DNA from: an uncultured Saccharospirillaceae bacterium
Lineage (GTDB): Bacteria > Bacteroidota > Bacteroidia > Flavobacteriales_D > CAJJDF01
Assembly (NCBI GenBank): GCA_950054195.1
Contig: CATLPG010000019.1
Location: forward strand, 1-50,196
DNA: 50,196 nt
Direction: 5' to 3'
Of this stretch, positions 34,987-43,640 are shown in pieces (position 1 is the stretch's first letter; each line of letters begins with the position of its first letter). The notes below the pieces were generated by a model, which had not been told where the DNA came from, ran no database searches, and saw only the letters and a program-made list of their open reading frames with translations. A program made the position numbers and the translations under genes.

Positions 34987-35958
34987 GTGAATCAAACAAA
35001 AGTACATATCAGTTTAGGCATTATTATTCTTGCACTCATTGTTCTCTCATTAGGTCTTGGGTCTGTGTTTTTACCCATCAATAATTGGTTTGATTTTAGT
35101 CATCCACTTATCCAATTAAGAGCAACAAGAACAGTTTCATCCATTTTTGCTGGTGCAGGAATTAGTTTGGCAGGGTTACTTATGCAAACGTTGTTTAGAA
35201 ATCCATTGGCAGGTCCATCTGTTCTAGGAATAAGCTCAGGAGCATCTCTAGGAGTAGTAATTGCTTTGGCGTTATTTCCAATAATAGGGATTGTAACGTC
35301 TAAAATAGCTCTGTTGGTTTTAGGAATATCTGGTGCAGTTACAGTTCTTCTTCTGATTATTTTGGCTTCAAAATACATAGCAAACATCAATACACTTTTA
35401 ATTGTAGGGTTAATGATAGGTTATTTTGCATCAGCTGTTGTTGGAGTTATTTCATTTTACACTGATAAATCTAGTCTGCAAGCTTTTGTTTTTTGGGGAT
35501 TAGGAGGTTTTGATAAAGAATTACAAGCAATAACTGTTGCTATTTATGGAGTCCTGATTTTACTTTTAACAATTCTATCTTTTACTAAAATAAAGGTATT
35601 AGATACCTTACTTATTGGTGAAGAATATGCAAGAGCAATTGGAGTTAATACCAAAGCAAACCGTTTGGTTATTATTACTATTGTTGGGATACTAACAGGA
35701 GTGATAACTGTATGGTGTGGACCTATAGCTTTTCTAGGTATTGCTGTACCACATTTAGCTCGTCAGTTAGTTAAAACATCAAAACACTACCATACGATTA
35801 TAGCCACTTTACTAATTGGAGGAGGAATTGCATTATGTTGTGATATTATTTCGAGAGTACCAGGGAGGTCAGAAATTTTACCTTTAAATGCCATTACTTC
35901 ATTTATTGGAGCTCCAATAGTTGTCTGGATTCTGTTTAAAAATAAGTCAATCGTTTGA
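34987..35958 (+). CDS. FecCD family ABC importer permease (iron-chelate / B12 type)
   Basis: A 323-residue polytopic permease of the BtuC/FecCD family, which pass siderophores, haem or cobalamin through the inner membrane. Typical blocks are LRATRTVSSIFAGAGISLAGLLMQTLFRNPLAGPSVLGISSGASLG, WGLGGFD, and the closing FLGIAVPHLARQLV and GRSEILPLNAITSFIGAPIVVW. It has about nine to ten helices. The start is GTG, placed immediately after the phosphodiesterase stop. The ATPase gene follows with a 4-base overlap. No substrate-binding protein or TonB receptor is adjacent, so the ligand cannot be assigned. Confidence 0.95.
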   Translation: MNQTKVHISLGIIILALIVLSLGLGSVFLPINNWFDFSHPLIQLRATRTVSSIFAGAGISLAGLLMQTLFRNPLAGPSVLGISSGASLGVVIALALFPIIGIVTSKIALLVLGISGAVTVLLLIILASKYIANINTLLIVGLMIGYFASAVVGVISFYTDKSSLQAFVFWGLGGFDKELQAITVAIYGVLILLLTILSFTKIKVLDTLLIGEEYARAIGVNTKANRLVIITIVGILTGVITVWCGPIAFLGIAVPHLARQLVKTSKHYHTIIATLLIGGGIALCCDIISRVPGRSEILPLNAITSFIGAPIVVWILFKNKSIV

Positions 35959-36656
35959 GTACTTTAAAGTATGCCATATCATTAAAAAACATTGAACTAG
36001 GGTTTAAAAATTATAGCTTGATCAGTGATTCAAGTGTTGATATTCCTAAAGGCAAACTTATTGGGTTAGTGGGGTTAAATGGCACAGGTAAAACAACTTT
36101 ATTTAAAGCTATTCTAAAAGAAGTTCAACTTAGTAAAGGAGAAATCATCATCAATAATTTGAACTTGGAATCAGTAGCTATAGAAGAACATATTAGCGTA
36201 GTATATACACATCGCTTTAGAGCTTTTGGCTTAACGGTAATGGATGTAGTTTCTATGGGGAAACATAAATTAGCCAATTGGAAAGGAGAACTTTCGTCAA
36301 CTGATATTGGGGAAGTCATGAAATACCTTAGCTACCTTGGACTTGAAGAAATAAAAAACCAAAAAATTAATACACTAAGTGATGGACAGTTTCAAAAGGT
36401 AATGATTGCTAAAGCATTGGTTCAAGAGACCCCAATAATTTTAATGGATGAACCAACCGCTTTTTTAGATGTGAAACAAAAAAATGAATTTTATAAATTA
36501 CTTAAAGTTTTAGTAAGAGAACAAAACAAAACAATCATCGTATCTACTCACGATCAAATCTTTATTCAAGAAAAGTGCGATGAGTTATTAGTCATTGACA
36601 ATAAGAAACTTTTATTAACAAGTCCCTCATATTTTCAGGAATTTATATTATCTTAA
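35955..36656 (+). CDS. ABC importer ATPase (FecE/BtuD-like)
   Basis: A 233-residue nucleotide-binding subunit partnering the FecCD permease. Walker A is GLNGTGKT at 40-47, the signature is LSDGQFQKV at 141-149 (LSDGQ instead of LSGGQ), Walker B is IILMDEPTAF with Glu166, and the switch His is in VSTHDQ. The start is TTG, overlapping the permease stop codon by 4 bases (TTGA), so translation is probably coupled. The Gly-to-Asp change in the signature is a known variant. With the permease it should form a two-permease, two-ATPase importer. Confidence 0.93.
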   Translation: MSTLKYAISLKNIELGFKNYSLISDSSVDIPKGKLIGLVGLNGTGKTTLFKAILKEVQLSKGEIIINNLNLESVAIEEHISVVYTHRFRAFGLTVMDVVSMGKHKLANWKGELSSTDIGEVMKYLSYLGLEEIKNQKINTLSDGQFQKVMIAKALVQETPIILMDEPTAFLDVKQKNEFYKLLKVLVREQNKTIIVSTHDQIFIQEKCDELLVIDNKKLLLTSPSYFQEFILS

Positions 36657-36693
36657 ATCACTAGAAGCAACTCTATTTTTTTTAAAACGTTTT

Positions 36694-37932
36694 ATGAGCG
36701 TGAAAAGAATACTAACCATAACATTATTTTTAATATCCTGTGTCAGTTATTGTCAAATGTATAATAATGCAGCTATGACAGTTACAAGTGGTGCAGCTGT
36801 TACTGTATCTGCAGGAACTTTACGTAATGATGTAACTGGTGATATAGATAATAACGGTAATATTTATGTTGATATCGACATTGATAATGGAGGTACTATT
36901 CAAGGAAGAAGTTTGGCTTCTAGTCAATTTAATTTAGGTCAAGATTGGGTTAACGATGGAACGTTCATTGCAGATAGCTCAACAGTAACTTTTTTTGGTA
37001 ACGATCAATTTATAACTGGTTCATCAGTTACACGGTTTTATAACGTAGTTTTTGATGGTAATGGAGTAAAAGCTCAAACGATTGACGCTGAAACATACTT
37101 TATGGACCTAACTTCAAATGAGTTAGCAACAAATGATTATGTTATGACAGTTCTTTCGCCTGATGTTAATGCTATTTCAAGAACGAATGGTTTTGTAAGT
37201 AGTTTAAATGATGGTCATCTTGAAAGAATGACTAATAGCACTGATTCTTATTTATTTCCAACGGGTTCTTCGGTACAAACATTAGGTTTTTATCGCCCGA
37301 TAGTTATGACACCAAATACAAGTGCTTTAGGAAGCTATGGTGTTCGTTTGGCTCATACAGATGCAACCTTTGAGGGATATGATCGTTCGATAAAGGCAGA
37401 TAACGTAAAAAGTACGAATCCATATTTTTATCACCACCTTTATCGTTTTGCTGGAGCACCTCCAACTGATATTACATTTCAATACCTTCCAGTTGATGGA
37501 ACATTCGAAAATGCGGCTCAATGGTGGTATACAGGTCAATGGGAGTCTAATTTCTTAGAGAATACAAGTGCTTCGGGAGCATTTAGTGAGGTGTCTTTGT
37601 ATGAAGTTTCTAATTTTAATACAAGAGCATTTATTCTAGCAAATAGAATAGAACCAATTTTTATCCAAAACGCATTTAGTCCTAACGGAGATGTTGTGAA
37701 TGATGTTTTTGAATTACAACTTAGTTACGAAGATTTCACAGAATTTGAGTTTGTGATATTTAACCGTTGGGGAGAAGTGATTTTCGAAACAAATCAACCT
37801 GATTTCTCATGGGATGGTAGCTATAAAGGAAAAGATTGTCCAATAGGTGTTTATCCTTACAGGATGACTTACCGCTATGAGAACCAAGCAGCAGTTCAAG
37901 AAGAGGCAGGACATATTAACCTAATCAGATAA
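36694..37932 (+). CDS. Surface protein with T9SS type B (gliding-motility-associated) C-terminal domain
   Basis: A 412-residue exported protein. The signal peptide is residues 1-20 (ends SCVSYCQ). The N-terminal half carries beta-helix-like repeats rich in Thr, Val, Gly and Asp (AMTVTSGAAVTVSAGTL, VDIDIDNGGTIQG). The last 90 residues match the CHU_C / type B sorting domain: IQNAFSPNGDVVNDVFEL, VFNRWGEVIFE-like FVIFNRWGEVIFETN, WDGSYKGKDCPIGVYPYRMTYR. Type B proteins leave by T9SS and are held at the surface by PorP/SprF-type proteins, one of which lies two genes downstream. The surface ligand or adhesive role is not visible. Confidence 0.9.
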   Translation: MSVKRILTITLFLISCVSYCQMYNNAAMTVTSGAAVTVSAGTLRNDVTGDIDNNGNIYVDIDIDNGGTIQGRSLASSQFNLGQDWVNDGTFIADSSTVTFFGNDQFITGSSVTRFYNVVFDGNGVKAQTIDAETYFMDLTSNELATNDYVMTVLSPDVNAISRTNGFVSSLNDGHLERMTNSTDSYLFPTGSSVQTLGFYRPIVMTPNTSALGSYGVRLAHTDATFEGYDRSIKADNVKSTNPYFYHHLYRFAGAPPTDITFQYLPVDGTFENAAQWWYTGQWESNFLENTSASGAFSEVSLYEVSNFNTRAFILANRIEPIFIQNAFSPNGDVVNDVFELQLSYEDFTEFEFVIFNRWGEVIFETNQPDFSWDGSYKGKDCPIGVYPYRMTYRYENQAAVQEEAGHINLIR

Positions 37933-37981
37933 TCCAATACATTGATGTTTTTTGTATCTTAGGATATTACAGAAATATCCT

Positions 37982-39682
37982 ATGGTCAAGTATTTATATT
38001 ATATTATTGGTTTATTATTAGTTTCCTTAAATGGATTATCCCAAGAACTAAACCTTGAAGCAATTAGTAACTGGAGAGATACAGGTACTACTAGATATAA
38101 CGACTGCTGGGCATGGGCACAAGATGGTAAAGAATATGCTGTAATTGGCTCAAGATTTGGAGCCCACATAATAGATGTAACTGATCCACAAAATATTTTT
38201 GAAGTAGACCGGGTAAGAGGTAGACATTTTGGTAGTAACGTTATCCATCGAGATTATAAAACATACAATGGATATTTATATGCAGTTGGAGATCAAGGAA
38301 ATGCCAGTTTACAAATTATTGATCTCTCGTATTTACCCGATTCTGTTCATTTGGTTTATGATGAGGATTCTTTATTGGTTCGATCACACAACATTTTTAT
38401 AGATACAGTTAATGCAAGGTTATATTCTGGAGGAGGTTCTAAGATAGGAGGAGGAAATCATCTTCGAATTATTGACATTAGCAATCCAACAAATCCTTTC
38501 CTATTGGTTGATTGTTTAACTGAATTCCCTTGGTGGCAAGTTTTTGTAGGGTACGTTCATGATTTATACGTAAGGGATAATATAGCTTACGTACACGATG
38601 AAGATGCTTTTCACATCATAGATTTTACCGATCCTTTAAACCCTGTGGTAACAGGACAATTATCGATGTATGTGGATGAAGGCTATAACCACTCTGGATG
38701 GTTACATGAAGATGGAAGCAAGTACATTATGTTTGATGAAACTATCGGTAAGCGTATTAAAATGCTGGATGTATCAAATCCAGTGGATATAAAAGTAGAT
38801 GACGCTTTTGGAGTGTATACTGGTGATAATACGAATACAATTGCACACAATGGTTTTTTTCTAGGTGATTTAGCTTATGTAAGTTATTATGATGATGGTG
38901 TATATGTATATGATTGCACCGATCCTCAAAATGTTGAAATTGAAGGTTATTACTACATAAATAATGGTCCCTTTGGAACAGGTTCAGCAGGGGTATGGGG
39001 AGTTTATCCTTATTTGCCTTCAGGAAATATAATAGCTTCAGATATGGGATCAGGTTTACATGTGTTAAAATGGAAAACACCTGAGGTATTTATAGAGTCT
39101 GGTGTTGATACCACATATTTCGAAGGAGAAGTAACTTTTGGAGCTCCATTACGAGTATCTCTATCACATGCTACTTCTCACAACGATATTACTGTAGATT
39201 TATCTTTTGATACTGTGAGCTCTACCGCAGACACAAACGATTTTGACTTTATCTTCTCTGATTTAACTGGAGATTTGCCTCGATCAATAACGTTTGAGAA
39301 AAACTATACTAAAAGTTTTGCTTTTGATGTTTCAATGGAAGGTGATATGATTCCAGAATCGGATGAGTATATAAAACTTAAGCTATCAAATTTAATTGGT
39401 GCAACATTAGGTAAAGATGAATTAACGTTAATTATAAAAGATACCTTAATTACATCAGTAGAATCATTAGAAAAGGATCTTTTGAAAATTTACCCTAACC
39501 CTATTAGTCAAGGAGAAAACATCAACTTTAGTGAGCCAATCAGTTATGTGCTTTTTGATATTTCAGGCAATAAAATCAAAGAAGCAAACTTAGCCAATCA
39601 GTTGAATACAGCTAATCTTACTAGAGGAGTTTATATTTTAAGATCTTCCAAACAAACAGTTTATAGAATAATAGTGAATTAG
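37982..39682 (+). CDS. Choice-of-anchor B protein with T9SS type A C-terminal domain
   Basis: The ATG at 37982 starts MVKYLYYIIGLLLVSLNGLSQ, a clean signal peptide; a TTG at 37952 gives only ten extra residues. The 566-residue protein has LVIVD-type propeller repeats (NHLRIIDISNPTNPFLLVDC, DAFHIIDFTDPLNPVVTGQL, DGVYVYDCTDPQNVEIEGYY), which define the 'choice-of-anchor B' family. A Calx-beta-like domain with acidic calcium-type residues follows (about 380-490), and the protein closes with a type A sorting domain (LLKIYPNPISQ ... GVYILRS). It should be a secreted or surface protein. The SprF-like gene starts 2 bases after its stop. Confidence 0.9.
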   Translation: MVKYLYYIIGLLLVSLNGLSQELNLEAISNWRDTGTTRYNDCWAWAQDGKEYAVIGSRFGAHIIDVTDPQNIFEVDRVRGRHFGSNVIHRDYKTYNGYLYAVGDQGNASLQIIDLSYLPDSVHLVYDEDSLLVRSHNIFIDTVNARLYSGGGSKIGGGNHLRIIDISNPTNPFLLVDCLTEFPWWQVFVGYVHDLYVRDNIAYVHDEDAFHIIDFTDPLNPVVTGQLSMYVDEGYNHSGWLHEDGSKYIMFDETIGKRIKMLDVSNPVDIKVDDAFGVYTGDNTNTIAHNGFFLGDLAYVSYYDDGVYVYDCTDPQNVEIEGYYYINNGPFGTGSAGVWGVYPYLPSGNIIASDMGSGLHVLKWKTPEVFIESGVDTTYFEGEVTFGAPLRVSLSHATSHNDITVDLSFDTVSSTADTNDFDFIFSDLTGDLPRSITFEKNYTKSFAFDVSMEGDMIPESDEYIKLKLSNLIGATLGKDELTLIIKDTLITSVESLEKDLLKIYPNPISQGENINFSEPISYVLFDISGNKIKEANLANQLNTANLTRGVYILRSSKQTVYRIIVN

Positions 39683-39684
39683 CT

Positions 39685-40698
39685 GTGAAACGAGTTTTAC
39701 TATTAACATATGTATTGATTTTTTGTAATGTTATATTAGTAGCACAAGACATCCATTTCTCACAGTTTTACCAATCACCTCTTACTTTAAATCCGGCACT
39801 TACAGGTCAATTTGATGGAGATTATCGATTTGCAGGTAATTATCGTAACCAGTGGAGCTCTGTTACCGTTCCTTTTCAAACATTTAGTCTTTCAGTTGAT
39901 GCTCGAGAGCCTTTTAAGCAAAAAGACATAGGAGCTGGTATTTTGTTTGTACATGATCATACAGGAGATTCTAAGTTTAGGACAACTATTTTTAATGTTA
40001 GTGGGGCATATAAGTTCAAGATAAATACAGATTCTACTCAGTTTTTAAGTGTAGGGGGGATGTTCGGAGTTACAAGGAAAAGTTTAAATTTTCAATTCTT
40101 AACATTTGATGCTCAATACAATGGATTTCAATATGATGCTTCACTTCCCAATGGAGAATCATTTACGAACTCTCGTCAAACCCTTATAAACGTTCATCTA
40201 GGAGTTAGCCATGAGTGGAATTTTGGAACGAGAAATAAGTTAACTAGTGGTATTGCAGGTTTTAACCTAACATCACCAAAAGAATCTTATTTCGGGAATA
40301 AATCCATTGCTCTTGATCGAAGAATTGTACTTCATAGTCAATTAAATTATCAAGTAGCACAAAATTATGATGTTATACCTACGTTATTGTATATGAATCA
40401 AGGTACTTATAACGAGTTTGTTTTAGGAGCCTTAGGAAAGTTTGTAGTGGATGATACTCCAGGTGTTATGTACAAGGCAGCTTATGCAGGTATTTTGTTT
40501 CGAACAAGAGACGCAGGTTACTTAACTGCTGGGTATCAATATAGAAATTGGGATGTTAGTATCAGTTATGATTTTAATTTCTCTACATTAACGCCAGCAA
40601 GTAATGGTTTGGGAGGTATTGAGTTAGCTGCAATCTATATTTTAAAGCAGTTTAAGCCTCAAAAAGTTAAACATCGTATTTGTCCGGATTATATTTAA
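39685..40698 (+). CDS. PorP/SprF family T9SS outer-membrane protein
   Basis: A 337-residue beta-barrel protein. A GTG start gives a signal ending ILVAQ, then QDIHFSQFYQSPLTLNPALTGQFDGDYRFAGNYRNQWSSV, the hallmark N-terminus of the PorP/SprF family. In gliding bacteroidetes SprF is needed to export and hold the adhesin SprB, and PorP-type proteins serve type B CTD cargo. It sits in the same run as a type B CTD protein and directly before a TPR/PD40/OmpA protein (1-base gap), the usual neighbour. The C-terminal residues (KVKHRICPDYI) do not end in the phenylalanine common in outer-membrane barrels. Confidence 0.94.
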   Translation: MKRVLLLTYVLIFCNVILVAQDIHFSQFYQSPLTLNPALTGQFDGDYRFAGNYRNQWSSVTVPFQTFSLSVDAREPFKQKDIGAGILFVHDHTGDSKFRTTIFNVSGAYKFKINTDSTQFLSVGGMFGVTRKSLNFQFLTFDAQYNGFQYDASLPNGESFTNSRQTLINVHLGVSHEWNFGTRNKLTSGIAGFNLTSPKESYFGNKSIALDRRIVLHSQLNYQVAQNYDVIPTLLYMNQGTYNEFVLGALGKFVVDDTPGVMYKAAYAGILFRTRDAGYLTAGYQYRNWDVSISYDFNFSTLTPASNGLGGIELAAIYILKQFKPQKVKHRICPDYI

Positions 40699-40699
40699 A

Positions 40700-42913
40700 A
40701 TGAAGTTTTATTTACAAATAGTATTCATCTTAATGAGTTGTTTTGGACTTTCTCAAACCAAAAATCAACTAATAACTTTTGCAGATGAGCAAGTAGCAGA
40801 AGGAGATTATTATGGAGCTATCAATTATTATCAAAAAGCAATGAACATTGATAGTATTGATATTGATGTGTTATTCAAATATGCTGAGGCGTTAAGATTA
40901 TATAAAAACTACCCCAAAGCAGAGTATTACTACGAAAAAGTGTATAAAAAGGGAAATGGTAGAATTCATCCATCGTGTGTATTTTGGTTAGCATCTATGC
41001 AAAAAATGAATGGAAAGTATAAGGAGGCTTCCAAAATGTGGAAACGGGCAAAAACAATTGCGAGAGATAAAGACTCCTTTGAACATCAAAAAGCCAAACA
41101 AGAAACGAGAAGCTGTACATTTGCTCGAAGGATATCCAAGTATATTACTGATGCTGAAGTTAAAAATATAGGAGAAGGAATTAATAGTTATGATTCAGAG
41201 TTTTCTCCATTTATACATAATTCAACGCTTTATTATTCTTCCTTATCATCTGATCGTATGGGAAGCGATCAACAAGTGTTGGATGAACAGTATAAAGTAG
41301 AAATATATGCTGGAAAAAAGATAGATTCTACATGGAACAAAGAAAAAAAACTTGAACGTTCAATTAATAATCTGACTCAACACAATGCAAATGGAACATT
41401 TAGTCTTGATGGATCAGAATTTTATTTTACACGCTGTAATAGCTTTGATCAATGTCAAATTATGGTTTCTGAAGTAAAGGATGATAAATTTGGAGAAGCA
41501 AAAACTGTAAACATTAATTCAGTAGGTTCCACTCAAACACAGCCTCAAATAGCTTTATTTGATGGAAAAGAAGTGTTGTTTTTTGTCTCTAATAGAAAAG
41601 ATGGCTTTGGAAAGCTTGACATTTGGTATGCTGAGAAAAAAGGCAAAGGAAAGTTTGGTAAGCCCATCAATGCAGGTAAAGAGATTAATTCAATAGATAA
41701 TGAAATAACACCTTTTTTTGATTCAAAAGAGAACGAGTTATATTTTAGTTCTGAATGGCATTTTGGCTTAGGAGGGTTTGATATTTTTAAATCAACGTTT
41801 AAAAATGGTGAATTTGGGAAGCCAGAAAACTTAAAGCCACCAATCAACACGAGGTGGAATGATTTTTATTTCACTTTAGATACAATAAACTATAAAGGTT
41901 ATCTTGCCTCTAATAGGGAGGGGAGTCTTGCATACAGTCACCCTACTTGTTGCAATGACATTTATGTAGTAACATTTCCAAAGCCTGTTGTACCTGAAGA
42001 AGTTGAAATTGTAACTTTAGAGGATTTAAATAAGTATTTACCTGTGAAATTATATTTTCATAACGACTGCCCCAATCCAAGAACAGTAGATACAGTTACT
42101 AATTTAAATTATTTAACTACCTACGATGATTATATTGATTTAGTCCCTAAGTATCAGGAAGAATATAGTAAAGGGCTGTCAGAAGAAAAAGCTGTTGAAG
42201 CAGAGGTCGACATTACTGACTTTTTTAAAAAATATGTAGAGCAAGGTGTTGATGATTTGGAGTTGTTTACAAAGCTCCTCTTACTGGAACTTAAAAAAGG
42301 AACTAGAATTAATATGACAGTTAGAGGTTTTGCTTCTCCATTAGCAAAAACCGATTATAACGTTAAACTTACTGGTCGAAGAATTTCTTCATTAATGAAT
42401 TATCTAAACGAATTTAATGGAGGTGTTTTTGTTCCTTTTATTCAATCCGAGCAACTTACATTTACTAAGATTCCATATGGGGAATATACAGCTTCTAATT
42501 TTGTAAGTGATAACTTAAATGATCAAAGGAATTCTGTGTATAGCAGAGCTGCTGCATTAGAGCGAAAAATAGAGATTGTATCTGTTAATTTAGCTCAAGA
42601 AGAAAAAGGAGAGCCTGTTTTTGATAATGAAATTCATGATTTTGGAAAAGTAACATCATTAGATACATTAAAACATGCATTTACCCTACAAAATAAAGGA
42701 ACAAAACCATTAACGATTAAAGAACTTAAAGCAAGTTGCTCGTGCACTGGGGGAATTGTATCTAAACAGGTTTTGTTACCAAATGAAAAGACTAAAATCG
42801 AAATTTTTACTAAACCAAACCCATTTAAAGGAAAGCAAATCCAACGAGTTGAAGTCTTGACTGATGGTATTCCTGAAAAAATAGAATTATCGGTTGCTTT
42901 TGAGTTAGAATAA
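40700..42913 (+). CDS. TPR-PD40-OmpA-like protein with fused DUF1573 domain
   Basis: A 737-residue exported protein. Signal peptide 1-19 (CFGLSQ); TPR repeats about 22-130 (GDYYGAINYYQKAMNIDSIDIDVL); PD40 propeller about 150-430 (FVSNRKDGFGKLDIWYAEK, YFSSEWHFGLGGFDIFKS); an OmpA-like domain about 530-635 (TVRGFASPLAKTDYNVKLTGRRISSLMNYL ... RAAALERKIEIV), stretched by an insert before the last strand; then a DUF1573 immunoglobulin-like domain (DFGKVTSLDTLKHAFTLQNKGTKPLTIKELKASCSCT). The OmpA part should clamp peptidoglycan. PorE-like proteins have the first domains but normally end at OmpA; the DUF1573 tail is unusual. It is the last gene of the surface-display run. Confidence 0.88.
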   Translation: MKFYLQIVFILMSCFGLSQTKNQLITFADEQVAEGDYYGAINYYQKAMNIDSIDIDVLFKYAEALRLYKNYPKAEYYYEKVYKKGNGRIHPSCVFWLASMQKMNGKYKEASKMWKRAKTIARDKDSFEHQKAKQETRSCTFARRISKYITDAEVKNIGEGINSYDSEFSPFIHNSTLYYSSLSSDRMGSDQQVLDEQYKVEIYAGKKIDSTWNKEKKLERSINNLTQHNANGTFSLDGSEFYFTRCNSFDQCQIMVSEVKDDKFGEAKTVNINSVGSTQTQPQIALFDGKEVLFFVSNRKDGFGKLDIWYAEKKGKGKFGKPINAGKEINSIDNEITPFFDSKENELYFSSEWHFGLGGFDIFKSTFKNGEFGKPENLKPPINTRWNDFYFTLDTINYKGYLASNREGSLAYSHPTCCNDIYVVTFPKPVVPEEVEIVTLEDLNKYLPVKLYFHNDCPNPRTVDTVTNLNYLTTYDDYIDLVPKYQEEYSKGLSEEKAVEAEVDITDFFKKYVEQGVDDLELFTKLLLLELKKGTRINMTVRGFASPLAKTDYNVKLTGRRISSLMNYLNEFNGGVFVPFIQSEQLTFTKIPYGEYTASNFVSDNLNDQRNSVYSRAAALERKIEIVSVNLAQEEKGEPVFDNEIHDFGKVTSLDTLKHAFTLQNKGTKPLTIKELKASCSCTGGIVSKQVLLPNEKTKIEIFTKPNPFKGKQIQRVEVLTDGIPEKIELSVAFELE

Positions 42914-42932
42914 ATGGTTTTTATTTACTCAG

Positions 42933-43640
42933 CTATGCTCTATAAATTGATCTGGGATAGTCAGATATTCGTATATGAGGCTTGGTAAGTTCTTTTAATA
43001 CATCATTACTTATCCATTGTGCCGCTTTTGAGGGATTTTCCTCTTTCATTTTTTGAGCAAGTTCAATAGCTTTTGGCTTTAGATCAATGTTTCGTTTTCC
43101 TATATTTCTTAGTGCCCAGCTTACAGCTTTTCTAACATATATTCTGTTGTCATCTGATGCCTGTTCGATTAAAGGAAAAAAAGCTATAAATTTTTCATTT
43201 GAAGCCTTTTTATCAGCCATGCAATAAGCAGCAATGGTAGCAAAAGCAGCACGCTTAGTAAACTCATGATCCGATTTACTCCATTGCTCAACTTTTACTA
43301 AAGGAATATGACTTTTAGCAAAAACTTCCATGCAAAAAGAATCACAAATCTCCCAATTGTCAAAATGTGCTACCCATTCGTCCATTAGTTGTGGAGTTAG
43401 TTCTTTAGCAGGAAAAATTTTACTACACAAAAGTTTTGCTTCGTATATGTTGGTATTAAATAAGTCAATAGCTAAAATCTTATTTTTTCCTATTTCTTTG
43501 GCTATCGCTTTGATGTCTTTTTGATAGATTCCTAACACTTGAGCCTCTCCAGAAGAAATGTTATACTTCTCTTTTTTGAAGTTAACTTTTGATTGATCAG
43601 CAAATAAATGAAGAGCTTGAATAACATCTTCTAACTTCAT
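42933..43640 (-). CDS. AlkD-like DNA alkylation repair protein
   Basis: A 235-residue all-helical HEAT-like repeat protein of the AlkD/AlkC group, base-excision glycosylases that remove cationic alkylated bases without flipping them. Recognisable blocks are NISSGEAQVLGI (start of the repeat solenoid), IDLFNTNIYEAKLL, LMDEWVAHFDNWEICDSFC, TKRAAFATIAAYC and IYVRKAVSWALRNIG. Trp and Asp in the FDNWEICD block lie at the DNA-contacting face in AlkD. It overlaps the patatin gene by 4 bases (ATGA), so it is probably translated from the same message. Confidence 0.9.
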   Translation of the reverse strand: MKLEDVIQALHLFADQSKVNFKKEKYNISSGEAQVLGIYQKDIKAIAKEIGKNKILAIDLFNTNIYEAKLLCSKIFPAKELTPQLMDEWVAHFDNWEICDSFCMEVFAKSHIPLVKVEQWSKSDHEFTKRAAFATIAAYCMADKKASNEKFIAFFPLIEQASDDNRIYVRKAVSWALRNIGKRNIDLKPKAIELAQKMKEENPSKAAQWISNDVLKELTKPHIRISDYPRSIYRA

